DNA from: Apricaphanius iberus
Lineage: Eukaryota > Chordata > Actinopteri > Cyprinodontiformes > Aphaniidae
Assembly: GCA_028564705.1 (NCBI GenBank)
Contig: JAPXFQ010000787.1
Location: forward strand, 2,852,001-2,916,000
Reading direction: 5' to 3'
DNA: 64,000 nucleotides
The notes under the pieces were generated by a model, which did not search any database, was not told where the DNA came from, and was given only the letters and a program-made list of their open reading frames with translations. Position 1 is the first letter of the stretch. Each line of letters starts with the position of its first letter. This document shows positions 11,284 through 23,201 of the stretch, one piece after another. The translations under genes and the position numbers were made by a program.

Positions 11284-12240
11284 ACAATTACAGCCTGTAC
11301 TGATTTTCAGAGACTGGAGTGTATCATGAGGTCCATTGCCCATTGTCCTGCTCTTATCAAAGATTGGGTAGTGTGGGCAACCGGTCCAGGATAGTGATAG
11401 GATTTACGGCTCTTTCAGAGGATCCGGATCTTGGCAAGCCGTTCCTTTCAAAGAGCCCTTCAAAAGAACAACTCTTGTGGCTCTTTTTAAATAGTCAGTT
11501 TTAAGAAGCCATCTTGGGGGCATCTCAGTTTATCCTGGAAATAATCACTGGGAGGAATGATGAGGTGAGATTTGTAGTCAAATTAATTAAAACTCAGATA
11601 TCACACACCAATATCTGAGTTTTAATTATTCTGAAATATTGATTATTACCTCATTTGTCATGTGTGGACTATATTCCATAGGGTTACGCAACATCCATCT
11701 GCTTAGACAGTGACATCACTGTTTTGGATTTACCTTTAGTACAAAGTGTGTGTATGTGTAAAGCTACGTTTGCTTTTGTTATTCATACAATACCTACATA
11801 CAAATACACATCAAAAACAAAGCCGTCTGCAATGAATTTCTGTGCAAAACAGCTTTAACTACAAACACTTCCACACAAGAACATTGTTATCACACAAGAA
11901 CATTTTGATAGAAAATCATGCTGTTAGGCAATAGCACCCCTGCGCTGAGTGCGCCCCTCTCCCTATAACTATTTTGTCTCGGGGAGGAGCTAATTTGTGT
12001 GCATCTTTGTGAAACATGCATAGGAAAAAAGAATGACAGAAAGAACGGTTCCCCCCTGCTGTGACTCGGCTCCCATCGTTCATGTTTATGAGCCATTCAA
12101 AAGAATTGGTTTGTTCGTGAACGTCACAACTCTAGTCCAGGAAGGAATACAAGACTTCCCTCTTCCAAACGTCATACTCCAGCTCATTCTGGGGGATGCC
12201 CAGTCATTTTCAGACTAATGGGATATATTTGAGCTTATTT
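11284..12240. repeat. Older interspersed repeat, split by a hAT-type insertion
   Basis: The flanks 11284-11391 and 12135-12240 read together as one repeat: a stretch ending CAACCGGTCCAGGA continues as GAATACAAGACTTCCCTCTTC and CTCCAGCTCATTCTGGGGGA. I recognise this from memory as resembling a repeat common in teleosts, possibly RTE-type LINE, but no protein motif survives to prove it. The inserted element is annotated separately. Confidence 0.4.
11392..12134. mobile_element. Non-autonomous hAT-type element
   Basis: A 743-bp insert is flanked by the perfect 8-bp duplication GTCCAGGA (11384-11391 and 12135-12142), the size typical of hAT transposons. Ends are TAGTGATAGG on the left and, reverse-complemented, TAGAGTTGTG on the right, which fits the loose hAT terminal pattern. 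Subterminal parts share GAACGGTT/GAGCCGTT-like and AAAAGAA(C/T)-containing motifs in inverted arrangement. No transposase is encoded, so it would have needed help from elsewhere. The 61- and 68-codon frames inside are not meaningful. Confidence 0.75.
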
Positions 12241-13318
12241 TCACTATCGGGAATTTCTGGGGAATTTATCTGACCTTTGTGGTATGCATGTGTCCACATT
12301 TCAGCAGACAGGGCCAAAAGGATCACATTCTGGTTCACTTTCCAGGAACAAACTAGGTACCTGCCTTGAGTAATATGCTCAGAAAAGGCCTGATAGAGAC
12401 ACTGGGTGCAGTGTCAGAAATATAGGTATGGAACGGGAACAATACTGCGTTTCAAAACACAAAAAGGACATTAGCACAGTCTTAGGACTAATATTGGACC
12501 TCAGGGTAACTATCTGCTTTTTTCATTGTCTGAAAGGAACATACATCTTCCTCACTACTAAAAAGTAAGTTGTACCATTTCTTGGATAGGTTACTATTTC
12601 TAGTGATATTTTTCACTAAAAATGCATCCATTTGCAAAGATAGATTTATGTACATAGATTTAAAAGTTTTATTGTTAATACATTTTTTATGGGTGGATGG
12701 ATGGATCTTTCTGTGTTATAAAAATGGTGAACAGATTTTTTAAAATTAATTTGACAAAAGAAAGTGTTCTGTGTCAGCATAAATATATCTATTGATCATA
12801 TAATGCAGTGTCGGAAAAAAAATGTTTGACGGTTTGCCAACTGACATGCAGTTAGTTTGATGTGTTTTGTTGTTTTAGCTAGTGAGCTTGTAAAAGCGTC
12901 AGTACATTGGCCTCTTCCAATGCACTGCATAGAAATTTGGTTTTATGACAGTGACATTACACTGCAAGCCTTGAGAGGGCGATAGAGGTAAAATATCTGG
13001 AAAGTTACAGACCGCGTCTTTAAAGCAGCAAATAAGTTCGTCAAAGAACCATGTTAAAGTACCTTGAAAATGCTGGAAAGCAATCCTGTAATTTCTCTCT
13101 AAGTAAACTGCTAGTTCTCAGAAAATTACCTGTCTGTTCAGGTTACTGATTTACAACTTCCAAGACATAACAGTTTACATCATTATACAGTTAAGGCCAC
13201 AAAATTACCCTGTGAGTTCCAGCAAACCATGGGTATGAACCCGCCTGATAAAATAATAAAACATCAAGATAAAAGTAAGGAAAACAAATGGGTTTTTTTT
13301 TTGTGCTTGCAACATATA
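12241..13318. other. Non-coding DNA, no gene recognised
   Basis: AT-rich, with no transposon ends seen. A GGATGGATGGATGG-type short tract at about 12692-12706 is the only simple repeat. The right edge is the TA target of the Tc1-like element. Confidence 0.4.
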
Positions 13319-13531
13319 CAGACGTGGGCAAAATTGTTGATACCCTTCATTAAATCAAAGAAAAACTCATAATGGTCACAGAAATAACTTTAATCTGACA
13401 AAAGTAATAATAAATAAAAATTATAAAAATGTTGACCAATGAAAGTCAGACATTGCTTTTCATCCATGCTTCAACAGAATTATTTAAAAAATAAATGCAT
13501 GAAACAGGCTTGGACAAAAATGATGGTACCC
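13319..13531. repeat. Left terminal inverted repeat of Tc1-like element
   Basis: Starts CAGACGTGGG and ends GATGGTACCC. It pairs with 14650-14862 with few differences. Confidence 0.9.
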
Positions 13532-13689
13532 CTAGAAAAGAATGAAATAATGTGACCAAAGGGACATGTTAATCCAAGGTATGTCCACTAATCAGCATCC
13601 TAGGTGTCTACAATCCTGTAATCACTCAGTGGGCCTATATATAGGACTCCAGGTAGTCACTGTGTTGTTTGGTGACGTGGTGTGTACCA

Positions 13690-14643
<954 letters not shown>

Positions 14644-14649
14644 AGTTGT

Positions 14650-14862
14650 GGGTACCATCATTTTTTTCCAAGCCTGTTTCATGCATTTATTTTTTAAATA
14701 ATTCCGTTGAAGCATGGATGAAAGGCAATGTCTGACTTTCATTGGTCAACAATTATATAATTTTTATTTAGTATTACTTTTGTCAGATTAAAGTTATTTC
14801 TGTGACCATTATGAGTTTTTCTTTGATTTAATGAAGGGTACCAACAATTTTGTCCACGTCTG
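14650..14862. repeat. Right terminal inverted repeat of Tc1-like element
   Basis: Inverted copy of 13319-13531, ending CCACGTCTG before the TA target duplicate. Confidence 0.9.
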
Positions 14863-14864
14863 TA

Positions 14865-15303
14865 TAACCTCATCAATTAATGTATTTCTATCTGTCTTTT
14901 AAAATTCTGAGTATGAGTGGGGTAATCTGAATAATCCAGCAGCCCATTTTCAAATTGAATGTTTCCATTTTCTGCGAGAGGGTGTGCTGTTCTCCAAAAA
15001 TCAAATTCTCCGTTTGAATAACTTCACTCCGAGGCTTGATGGATGTGATAAAGATATTAGATTTTCATCAGTTCACACTCTCAAGTTTCTGCCACTAGGT
15101 GACTAAATAATTGAAAACCTCAAATTGAAAAAAGGCTCCAATATAGTCGTTTGAGTGTAAAATTATGATTTATTAATTTTTCAGAAGAGAGGAAAAGTCT
15201 ATCCCCAGAACCAGAACTATTTGTAAGAAGATATTACTTTACAGCAGCGGTTAAAACTTTTTTTAATTGCTGCATAAAATAAGAAACATTAAAATGCAGC
15301 AAT

Positions 15304-15305
<2 letters not shown>
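14865..15305. other. Non-coding DNA, no gene recognised
   Basis: Nothing recognisable between the Tc1-like element and the following TA microsatellite. Confidence 0.4.

Positions 15306-15356
<51 letters not shown>
15306..15356. repeat. (TA)n microsatellite
   Basis: About 25 uninterrupted TA units. Confidence 0.97.
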
Positions 15357-15359
<3 letters not shown>

Positions 15360-15371
15360 AGTATGTATATA

Positions 15372-15865
15372 CAGTACAGACCAAAAGTTTGGACAAACTT
15401 CCTCATCCAGTTCGTTTTCTTTATTTTCATGACTATTTACATTGTAGATTCTCACTGAAGGCATCGAAACTATGGAATTATGTAGTACTTTTCCAAAAAT
15501 TGTGAAATAACCTGGCCTGCAAAGTCACCGGACCTGAACCCAATCGAGATGTTTGAGGTGAGCTGATTCGCAAAGTGAAGGCAAAAGGGCCAATAAGTAA
15601 TAGGCATCTCTGGGAACTCCTTCAAGACTGTTGGCAAACCATTTCGGGTGACTACCTCTTGAAGCTCAATAGAATGCAAAGCAGTGGCTACTTTGAGGAA
15701 TCTAAAATCTAAAACATGTATTCAGTTATTTCACCCTTTTTGTTTAAGTACATTCAGTAATTCCATACATTATATGTTCATTCATAGTTTTGATGCCCTT
15801 AAATGAAGTCATGAAAATAAACAAAACGCATTGTATAAGAAGGTGTGTCCAAACTTTCTGTACTC
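15372..15865 (+). mobile_element. Internally deleted Tc1-like element
   Basis: The left end is CAGTACAGACCAAAAGTTTG next to TA. The right end is a degraded inverted copy (GTCCAAACTTTCTGTACTC, then TA at 15866-15867). Subterminal parts (TTTTCTTTATTTTCATGACT on the left, its complement on the right) also pair. Inside, a remnant of the transposase C-terminus is readable from about 15515 (PAKSPDLNPIEM) with stops. Most of the coding region is deleted. The terminal sequence matches, from memory, a Tc1 family that is widespread in teleosts. Confidence 0.85.
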
Positions 15866-16272
15866 TAAATTATTGGATTAGATCTTTGGAGAAAAAATGG
15901 CGCTCTACACACTTATAGGATTTTATATAACTTGGAAAAATAGTCTACATCTTTATAAAAACACCCTTTCATATGCTAGTATAGCATATTCTTGCCATTA
16001 ATACAGCTAATTAAAAACAATCCTAGTTTCTTTTTAGCACAGAGGCCAGGCTTAAGTAGAGTCATAGCTCTGTTGAGCCAACTATTCCCCTTCTCTCAGT
16101 AGTGATTACTTCATGAGATTCTTTATAAGTAAAATTAATTATATTAAAAATAAAATCATTGTCATTTTCCTAAACATGACTACTTCTCCCTCAGTAAATG
16201 AGGCAGTATCGGAGAGAACTGTAAAATCATTGTTTTTTCAGTTATTTCTGTTTTGATTCCGTTGAGCTTTCG

Positions 16273-16274
<2 letters not shown>

Positions 16275-16325
<51 letters not shown>
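16275..16325. repeat. (TA)n microsatellite within LINE coding sequence
   Basis: About 25 TA units sit where the sister copy at 8385-9258 has the short sequence AAATCACAAATATTAGC, so the array grew after insertion. Confidence 0.95.
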
Positions 16326-16328
<3 letters not shown>

Positions 16329-17427
16329 TAGCTTCATCTAAACCTTCAACTTGTAAGTTAGAACCAATACCAACGAAATTATTTAAGAACGTGTTCCCTC
16401 TGGTTACTGGCCCTATTTTAGATATGATGAATCTCTCTTTAATAAATGGATATGTACCACAGGAATTTAGGGTTGCTTTAATTAAACCTTTCCTTAAGAA
16501 CCCCTCCCTCAAGATCAATCAAGATCGTTTAGCTAACTACAGATCTATATCTAACCTTCCTTTCTTATCAAAAATTCTGAAGAATATAGTTGCTTATCAA
16601 GTATGTGAGCATCTAAACAGCAACAACCTGTTTGTAGAATTACAGTCAGGTTTTAGAGCTCATCATAGCACTGAAACAGCACTGGTAAAAGTTACTAATA
16701 ATATTTTAATGGCCTCAGATAATGGATTTGTGACTGTTCTGATCTTGTTAGATCTCGTTGCTGCTTTTGACACAGTGGAACATAATGTTCTCTTAGAAAG
16801 GCTTGAACATGCTGTAGGGATCAAGGGAACAGCACTAGGCTGGTTTAAATCATATATGTCCAACGGATTCCAGTTTGTTCATGTAAATGATAAAACGTCT
16901 TTACACTCAAGGGTTACTTGTGGAATACCACAGGGTTCTGTGCTTGGACCGATTATCTTTACTATATGCTTCCAATTGGTAAAATAATTAGACATTTCCA
17001 CAATTATGCTGATGATACAGAACTATATTTATCGATAAATCCTGATGACTTCAATCAGTTTAGCATGAAACAGGCAGGTTTCAAAGACATAAAAACCTGG
17101 ATGACTCTGAACTTACTGCTTTTAAATTCAGATAAGACACAAGTTGTTGTCTTTGGACCAGAACCTTTAAAAAGGAAACTGCTAAGTCAACCACTTCATC
17201 TGGATGGCATTCATTTGGCCTCTGGTAATAATGTAGAAGAACTTGGTGTAATTTTTGACCAAGACATGACATTTATATCCCATATTAAACAGGTTTCTAA
17301 GATTTCTTTCTTTCACCTCTGGAGTATTGCTAAAATGAGAAATATCCTTTCCAGGAGTGATGCAGAGAAACTAGTCCATGCATTTGTTACTTCAAGGCTG
17401 GATTACTGTAATTCCTTATTATCATGA
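16326..17427 (+). pseudogene. LINE ORF2 reverse transcriptase (frameshifted)
   Basis: Nearly the entire RT domain can be read across two frames. The first frame holds the fingers and palm: NYRSISNLPFLSKIL, QSGFRAHHSTETAL, the first catalytic aspartate in LLDLVAAFDTVEH, and GIPQGSVLGP. The frame breaks at about 16960 and resumes in the next, with the YADD box in NYADDTELYL (about 17003-17032), then SDKTQVVVFGP and SRLDYCNSLLS, at which it stops. The AFDTVEHNVLL, PQGSVLGP and YADD order is diagnostic of the jockey-superfamily RT (CR1/L2/Rex1-like). The endonuclease and ORF1 are missing. Confidence 0.88.
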
Positions 17428-18525
17428 AGTCAACAAAATGCAATTAAAAGCCTTCAGTTGATCCAAAATGTTGCAGCAAGAGTTCTGAAGAATATTAAAT
17501 CACATGTCTCCTGTTTTAGCTTCTCTCCGCTGGCTCCCTGGGAAATCCAGAATCTATTTTAGGATCCTCCTTCTACGTATAAAGCCCTTAATAATCAAGC
17601 TCCATCATACATCAGAGATCTGATAGTTCCATATGGTCTTAATAGAGCACTTTGTTATTGGAATGCAGATTTACTGGTACTTTCTAGGAGATTTCTAAAA
17701 GTAGATTGGGAGGCAGATATTTTAGTTATCAGGCTCCTCTCCTGTGGTACCAGTTCCCAGTCAGTGAGGCAGACACCCTGTCTACTTTTAAGACCAGGCT
17801 TAAAACCTTCCTTTTTGATTAAGCTTATACTTAGAATTACTTATGTTATCCTTAGGTTAGGTTTAGACTGTTTGAGGACAGACTTACCACTTTTTCTTCA
17901 CTCTTCTACTTTCCTCTTCTACTACTCTCCAGATGTTATTTTTCTGCTGTAATTTTGATTTGTGACCTTGTTTTCTCTCAGTGTTTTTCTCTCTGTAGAA
18001 GCTCCTCCTGGTCTGGTATCCTGCTCAGCTACAACACCCTGTTAGATGGGAAGCATTGATTCAGATGATGCTCCCAGTGACTGAACATCCTGTCCTGCTG
18101 TCAACTTTGTTGCTTTCTTTAATATATCAAGTACTCTTACATCAGTTCCTTTGTTCTTTCTGTGTCTCTTCTCTGTCTTCTCAAACCCCCAGACAATCGT
18201 GGCAGATGACCGCTTGTACTGAGTCAGGTTCTGCTGGAGGTTTCTTCCTGTTAAAAGGGAGTTTTTTCCTCTTCACTGTCGCTACATGCTTTCTCAGTAT
18301 AAAGGATTGCTGAGGAATTGCTGTGGAATTGGAGTCTGTTTGTTCAGAGCCCATTCTCACGTCATGAGTCAACGCAATCTGCTGGGACTCCTTACTTCGA
18401 AAACTTTTAACTGATTGAAATGTTTGTATAATTGTATTGGAATTACTTTTTTGGAAAGAGATGACATCTGTCGTGAATTGGCACTGTATAACTATACTGA
18501 ATTAAATTGAAAATGAATTGAAATG

Positions 18526-20168
18526 CAGGATGAACTCTGGAATCTGTTCAAATTTGATTATAAAATGCCTTATTCTAATGGTTGTACCTTCTGTCAACAT
18601 GAAGGTCATTTTAATAAATCTAATAATGCAATAATTTCCTGAATAAACTTATTTCCTATTAATGCATATTCTGAATACATAATGAGTTCCAAACACAATT
18701 ATTCAGATAATGTAATATTTTTCTTGATCATATACTTAATTAAAAGAGGTGAGTGAAGCACTTCTATGAGAAGCACAAATCTGACTCACTGCATTCCTTT
18801 TCATCTTCAGAATCAGTGTTATTACACCAGCTGACCCCCCTGAGTTGTTTTCTCTATCCCTGTGTGCTGTAATGTAATTAGCAGAGCTGTTCATTAATTA
18901 CACATGAGTCCATAGCCAGAGATCTGACTGCTTCCTGAGCAGGTGACTGTATCAGTCAACAGAATCCAATTTTGCCAGCTTGCACGACATTCATAATTTG
19001 TCCAATCAAGACATCAGAGGCAATTTGTCTGGCGCTTTCCGTCCCTCGGCCACCTCTTGAGCTCTTTTCACGGAAGGAAAAATTAGAGTATTCGTCAGCC
19101 ATCCCTGAAGCGCCACACCTTAGGGAAATGTGGCATCTTCTCTGTCGACAGACCAAGGGCTTGGCTCACTCGTCACTGTAATTAGTTTTGTTTTGCTACA
19201 ATTGTGCTCAGCAGTCCTACTTTATTGCTATGTGTGGTCAGAGCTCATTCCACAGTGTTGTATAAAGGCTTGCTTTGTTTAGAAGCCCTCCCCTCACAAC
19301 AATAAAAACGCAAGCATTGATTTCTTCTTTTCTTAACAGCATGTAATATCTGAACACGTGTTTTGCATCCAACACTCCATGGAATAACAATTACAGCCCA
19401 GTGTTCCATTGATGAATTAACGATGGCTTTAATTAATCAACAAAATACCACTGCATGTGGGATCCGACCAAAGAAAAAACTGTTCTCTGGGGCAGGGTTT
19501 ACCCATTGCAGATGGAGGATATCTCCGAGCTTACCAACACAGAGATATAAAACCAGTGTAAATGGTTTAAAGTTATAGGTTGGCAACAAATCTCAAAGAT
19601 GTTCTATCGTGTGGCGCTGGCTCCAATCGGCATGAGACCAGTTCTAGCCAATGAGTCTTCTTTTGTTTGCTACACAAGTTGGAACGATGCTCTGGGAATA
19701 ACATTTCGTTTGGAGAGTATTCTAGCATGTTCGTGTATAATGAAACAATTTAATGGGATACACACTGAAATTTTTTTCCAATAAACAGGCTTTTTTTTGC
19801 ACCTATCACTACTTGGTATGCTTGAGAGGGGGAACTTTGGGTGAAGGGGTAGTTCAGGATTTTTGTAGAATGCTTTTATTAAAAGCTCACATGCAGTTAC
19901 TTCACCTGCTGTAGATACCTCACTTGACATCTTTGTTGGATGTAAATCCAAATCAATTGCTTCCTACCAGGTAAGAGCTAGTCCAGGGAACTGTTCTTTG
20001 GGCCACTATATTGCATATGAAATTTTGTCTGTGCTGAAAATGGAGGAGCTCTGATGAATGGCCGAATACAACCCCATAATAAAGGTCTACAATGGAAGAC
20101 TGGTTTTCCCCGCTCAATCAGCCGGGACATGAATATTAAATGATCTGCTTGCTTTTTGGCCAGTTTAC
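18526..20168. other. Non-coding DNA; includes a candidate conserved patch
   Basis: No transposon ends are recognised. The subregion about 18770-19190 is repeat-free with balanced composition and several TAATTA/ATTAATTA cores (for example 18877-18900). Open frames occur on both strands (66-69 codons) at 18956-19181 without motifs. It resembles developmental enhancer-type sequence, by inference only. Confidence 0.35.
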
Positions 20169-22594
20169 TAGGGCTGGGAAGATTAACCGATATGTATCGA
20201 TACGCGATCATGCGCGTGCACGATGTGAGTGCATCGGTAGAGCAGCAGAGAATGATTTAAATTTTGGAAGCAAATCGAGTTTTTGCGAGATGCATCGGTT
20301 TTTCCCAGACACAGTTTGTCCTTTTAATATGTAATGTATTTCTTTATTTATTAACAAGTATTGTCAACCTGTTTTTGGCCCATAACCTAATCGACCTACA
20401 TAAAGTAGGCCTAATCAACGGACTTGCGGATGTGTACACTACAACTCAATGTATCAGCTGCGCGGACGAAGCTCGTGATAAGCCCAAAGGTAGTTGTCAG
20501 GAAGCGCGCAGAGAAAAACAAAAATGTCGGACGGCCAGATAATTTATCCCCCGCTGAGTTTTAAATCTAAAGACTATGGATTTTACAAGAAAGATGGACG
20601 ACTTGACAAGACAAATGCAATTTGTAAAATGTGCCACGCATCTGTAAAATACACGGGCAGTACGACTAATCTGATATCTCACTTGAAGCGGCGCCACGGT
20701 GTTGTTGTGGAAGCATCTGCTAGTACCCCTGTATCCCCTGCCTCCTGCTCTGATTCACCTGTAGCTACCAGCTCCCAAAGTGGTGAGAAAAGTATTCGAA
20801 GTTTTTTCCATGCCCCGCTTGCTAACAGTTCCGCGCGCTCTATGGCAATAACAGATGCTATTGCATTGTTCATCTGCAAAGATATTCAGCCTTATAGTGT
20901 CACTGAGAATGAAGGTTTTAAACACCTCCTTTATGTCTTGGAGCCTCGTTATAAGATACCAAACCGAAAGCTATTCTCCGATAAACACATTCCTGCTCTG
21001 TACGACAAAGTCAGGAGAGAGATAGAGGAGTCTCTGCACAAAGCCCAAAGAGTTGCTGTAACAGTGGACGGCTGGACATCGTGCGCTACAGCATCATATG
21101 TAGCGGTCACAGCACACTACATAGATGACGGGTGGTTTCTCAAAAACCACGTTCTGCAGACCAGAGCCTTCAACGAGGCTCACACAGGGAATAATCTAGA
21201 CGTTTTACTTCAGGATGTTTGCCGCGAGTGGAAGATCGAAGAGAAGAGCCCCACGTTAGTCACAGATAACGCCAGAAACATGATCCTGGCTGGTGCTGGC
21301 ACCAAGATAGACCCACACGTGAGATACATCACACACACATTGAACTTGGCATCTCAAAAACCCTTTAAGGTGGACAGTGTCTCTGAACTGGTGGTGAAAG
21401 TTAGGAAGCTTGTCTCCTTTTTCCAACAAAGCCCCAAGGCAACTGAAGTTCTGCGTGAAATGCAGACACAGTTACATCTGCCCAACCATAAGCTAATCAA
21501 TGACGTTTCCACCAGATGGAACAGTACCCTTGACATGTTAGAGCGTTTCTGGGAGCAGCAGCCTGCTGTACTGAACACCCTGCTGTCCAGGAATATAAAG
21601 AGGCGTGAGGCTATGGTGAGTTTGACAGAAGATGACATGACACTGATCCCAGAGATCATCATTATTAATGTCACCTCTGAAAGTGGCAACCGCACTCCTC
21701 AGTGAGGAAAAAAAATCCCACCATCTCCATTATCTCTCCAATCCAAGCCAAATTGCAGAGGCAATTCTAACCAGATGAGAGTGATCTAGAGGTTTCTTCC
21801 CACATGAAAGACAGATTCAGGCAGGACTTTGATGGCCGTTACACATATCTTGATGGCACTCTCCATTCTGTCTCAGCACTTGACCTGCGTTTTAAAGATC
21901 TGGCTTTTCTGGATGACAGTGATGCCAAGGATATGGTTTTCATAAAGATAACAACAGAGGTGGTACAGATGAAGGGAGAGGTAAGAACACTCAAAGTAAG
22001 ATAATTATTGCAGTTATATATGAACTAATATTATTTGAATAATGTGCATTATGTTTCATGTTTATGCGTTTTTAGGGAAGAGGTCAGTGACACAGCAATG
22101 CCGAATGAAGAACAGGCAACAGGCACATGGGAAGAGGACCAGACAGCTGAAACAGAAAGTGACAAAAGCCCTTTCAGAGAGGATAAGCCAGGTTTGTTTT
22201 AATGGAGACAATGCCACAAATGTACAGAAGTGTAGTAGTAGTAGTAGTGAAGATGCAATATAGTGAAGTAATTTTCAGATTGTAAATGAAAGGAATATTT
22301 TTAGCAGAACTGATAAGCCTCTCCTCTGCCCTCTTCTGTAGATGACGGCCCTCCGAGGAAAAAAACTGCCATGGACCAGATGTTTGGAGATTTCCTGAGT
22401 TTCAATGGCACTGCATCCTCTTTCACATCACCACATAAACTTAAACTAGTTATCTAGTGCTGAATTATCGCATCATATCGTGATATGGATGTGAATCGTA
22501 TTGTATTGCATCCCAAAATGCCACAAATGTATCATTAATATATCAGATCGGATACTTTGTATCGAGATGCGTATCGGATCGGCATTATACCTTA
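20169..22594 (+). mobile_element. hAT transposon (ZBED-type transposase), decayed
   Basis: The left end TAGGGCTGGGAAGATTAACC and subterminal CGATA-rich motifs (CGATATGTATCGATACGCGA) match the repeated CGATAC/GTATCG motifs in the right part (22480-22590: TCGTGATATGG, GTATCGAGATGC, GTATCGGATCGG). The right boundary near 22594 is approximate, and I could not find a matching 8-bp target duplication, so the right end may be damaged. The coding region is described separately. Confidence 0.75.
20494..22457 (+). pseudogene. hAT transposase, BED finger type, apparently with introns
   Basis: The first frame runs 403 codons (20494-21705). A start at 20524 (MSDGQ) is equally plausible. It has a BED zinc finger (C44, C47, H63, H68 counting from the first ATG), then a hAT RNase-H-like core with D192 in TVDGWTS and D258 in VTDNARNM, and the RWNST motif. 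Near 21680-21720 the frame shifts at least twice, once in an A homopolymer, and a stop follows. Homology resumes in MKDRFRQDFDGRY (21804). A donor (GAG|GTAAGA, about 21980) and acceptor (TTTTTAG, about 22075) then join to an acidic stretch (EEVSDTAMPNEEQ). A second pair (about 22192; TTCTGTAG at about 22341) leads to DDGPPRKKTAMDQMFGDFL and a stop near 22457. The C-terminal dimerisation domain is not seen. Confidence 0.8.
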
Positions 22595-23039
22595 GATGCT
22601 GTTGAGGTTAAAAGATTATTCTTTATTTGTTATTTTGCCGGATGAACTCCCATCTCCAATGTGAAACTGCTGATTACTGGTCTGTGGAGCCCCAACTCTC
22701 CTCAGCGAGATCTTTAGAGAAGTAAGACCCAAAACCGGGAGAAAAAACACAAAGACACCAGAATTCTGTTTTAAGACACACACCTGATCAGATGGAGCCA
22801 GACCAGTGCACTGACTGAATTCTTGACAGGGGAGCACTCTTTTTGTTGAACACAAAGAAAAAAATCACATGACATGGCCACTCCCTGGTACATAGACCTT
22901 CCTTGTATGCCAAAATATCATACACTCCCCAAGTCTGGTTTTCCTCCAAAATTATTTACGAACACCCGCTTTGATGGGGGTCATAACCTGAGCTATCTTT
23001 TCGTCCTGTTTGAGCACAGTCTGCTGCAATTTATATATA
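22595..23039. other. Non-coding DNA between hAT and DD38E elements
   Basis: No motif recognised. It ends in the TA target of the following element. Confidence 0.4.
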
Positions 23040-23066
23040 CACTGCCGTTCAAAAGTTTGGGGTCAC
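23040..23066. repeat. Terminal inverted repeat, DD38E element (transposase 3' side)
   Basis: 27 bp starting CACTGCCGTTC, inverted relative to 24631-24657 with two mismatches. Confidence 0.92.
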
Positions 23067-23201
23067 CCAAACAATTTTGTGTTTTCCATGAAAAGTAACA
23101 CTTATTCACCACCATACGTTGTGAAATGAATAAAAAATAGAGTCAAGACATTGACAAGGTTAGAAATAATGATTTTTATTTTAAATAAGATTGTTTTTAC
23201 A

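Larger units (their letters stand above)
15866..18525 (+). mobile_element. CR1/L2-like LINE copy, 5'-truncated
   Basis: This runs from the linker before the reverse transcriptase, through most of ORF2, to the 3' UTR (TTCTGCTGGAGGTTTCTTCC near 18230) and the terminal TATA-rich tail around 18480-18520. The same family is present at 8385-9965, and related copies are at 3395-6570 and 38800-41090. A (TA)n array has expanded inside the coding part at 16275-16325. Frameshifts and stops show it is inactive. Confidence 0.85.

Noticed and set aside
16253..16330. Start of the LINE frame reading repeated IY residues
   Set aside because: This part is a translated (TA)n array. Only the sequence after 16326 is real reverse-transcriptase homology.
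20169..22594. Possibility that the BED/hAT gene is a domesticated host gene
   Set aside because: It has hAT-like ends and several frameshifts and lacks a dimerisation domain, so it fits a decayed transposon better than a conserved host gene.
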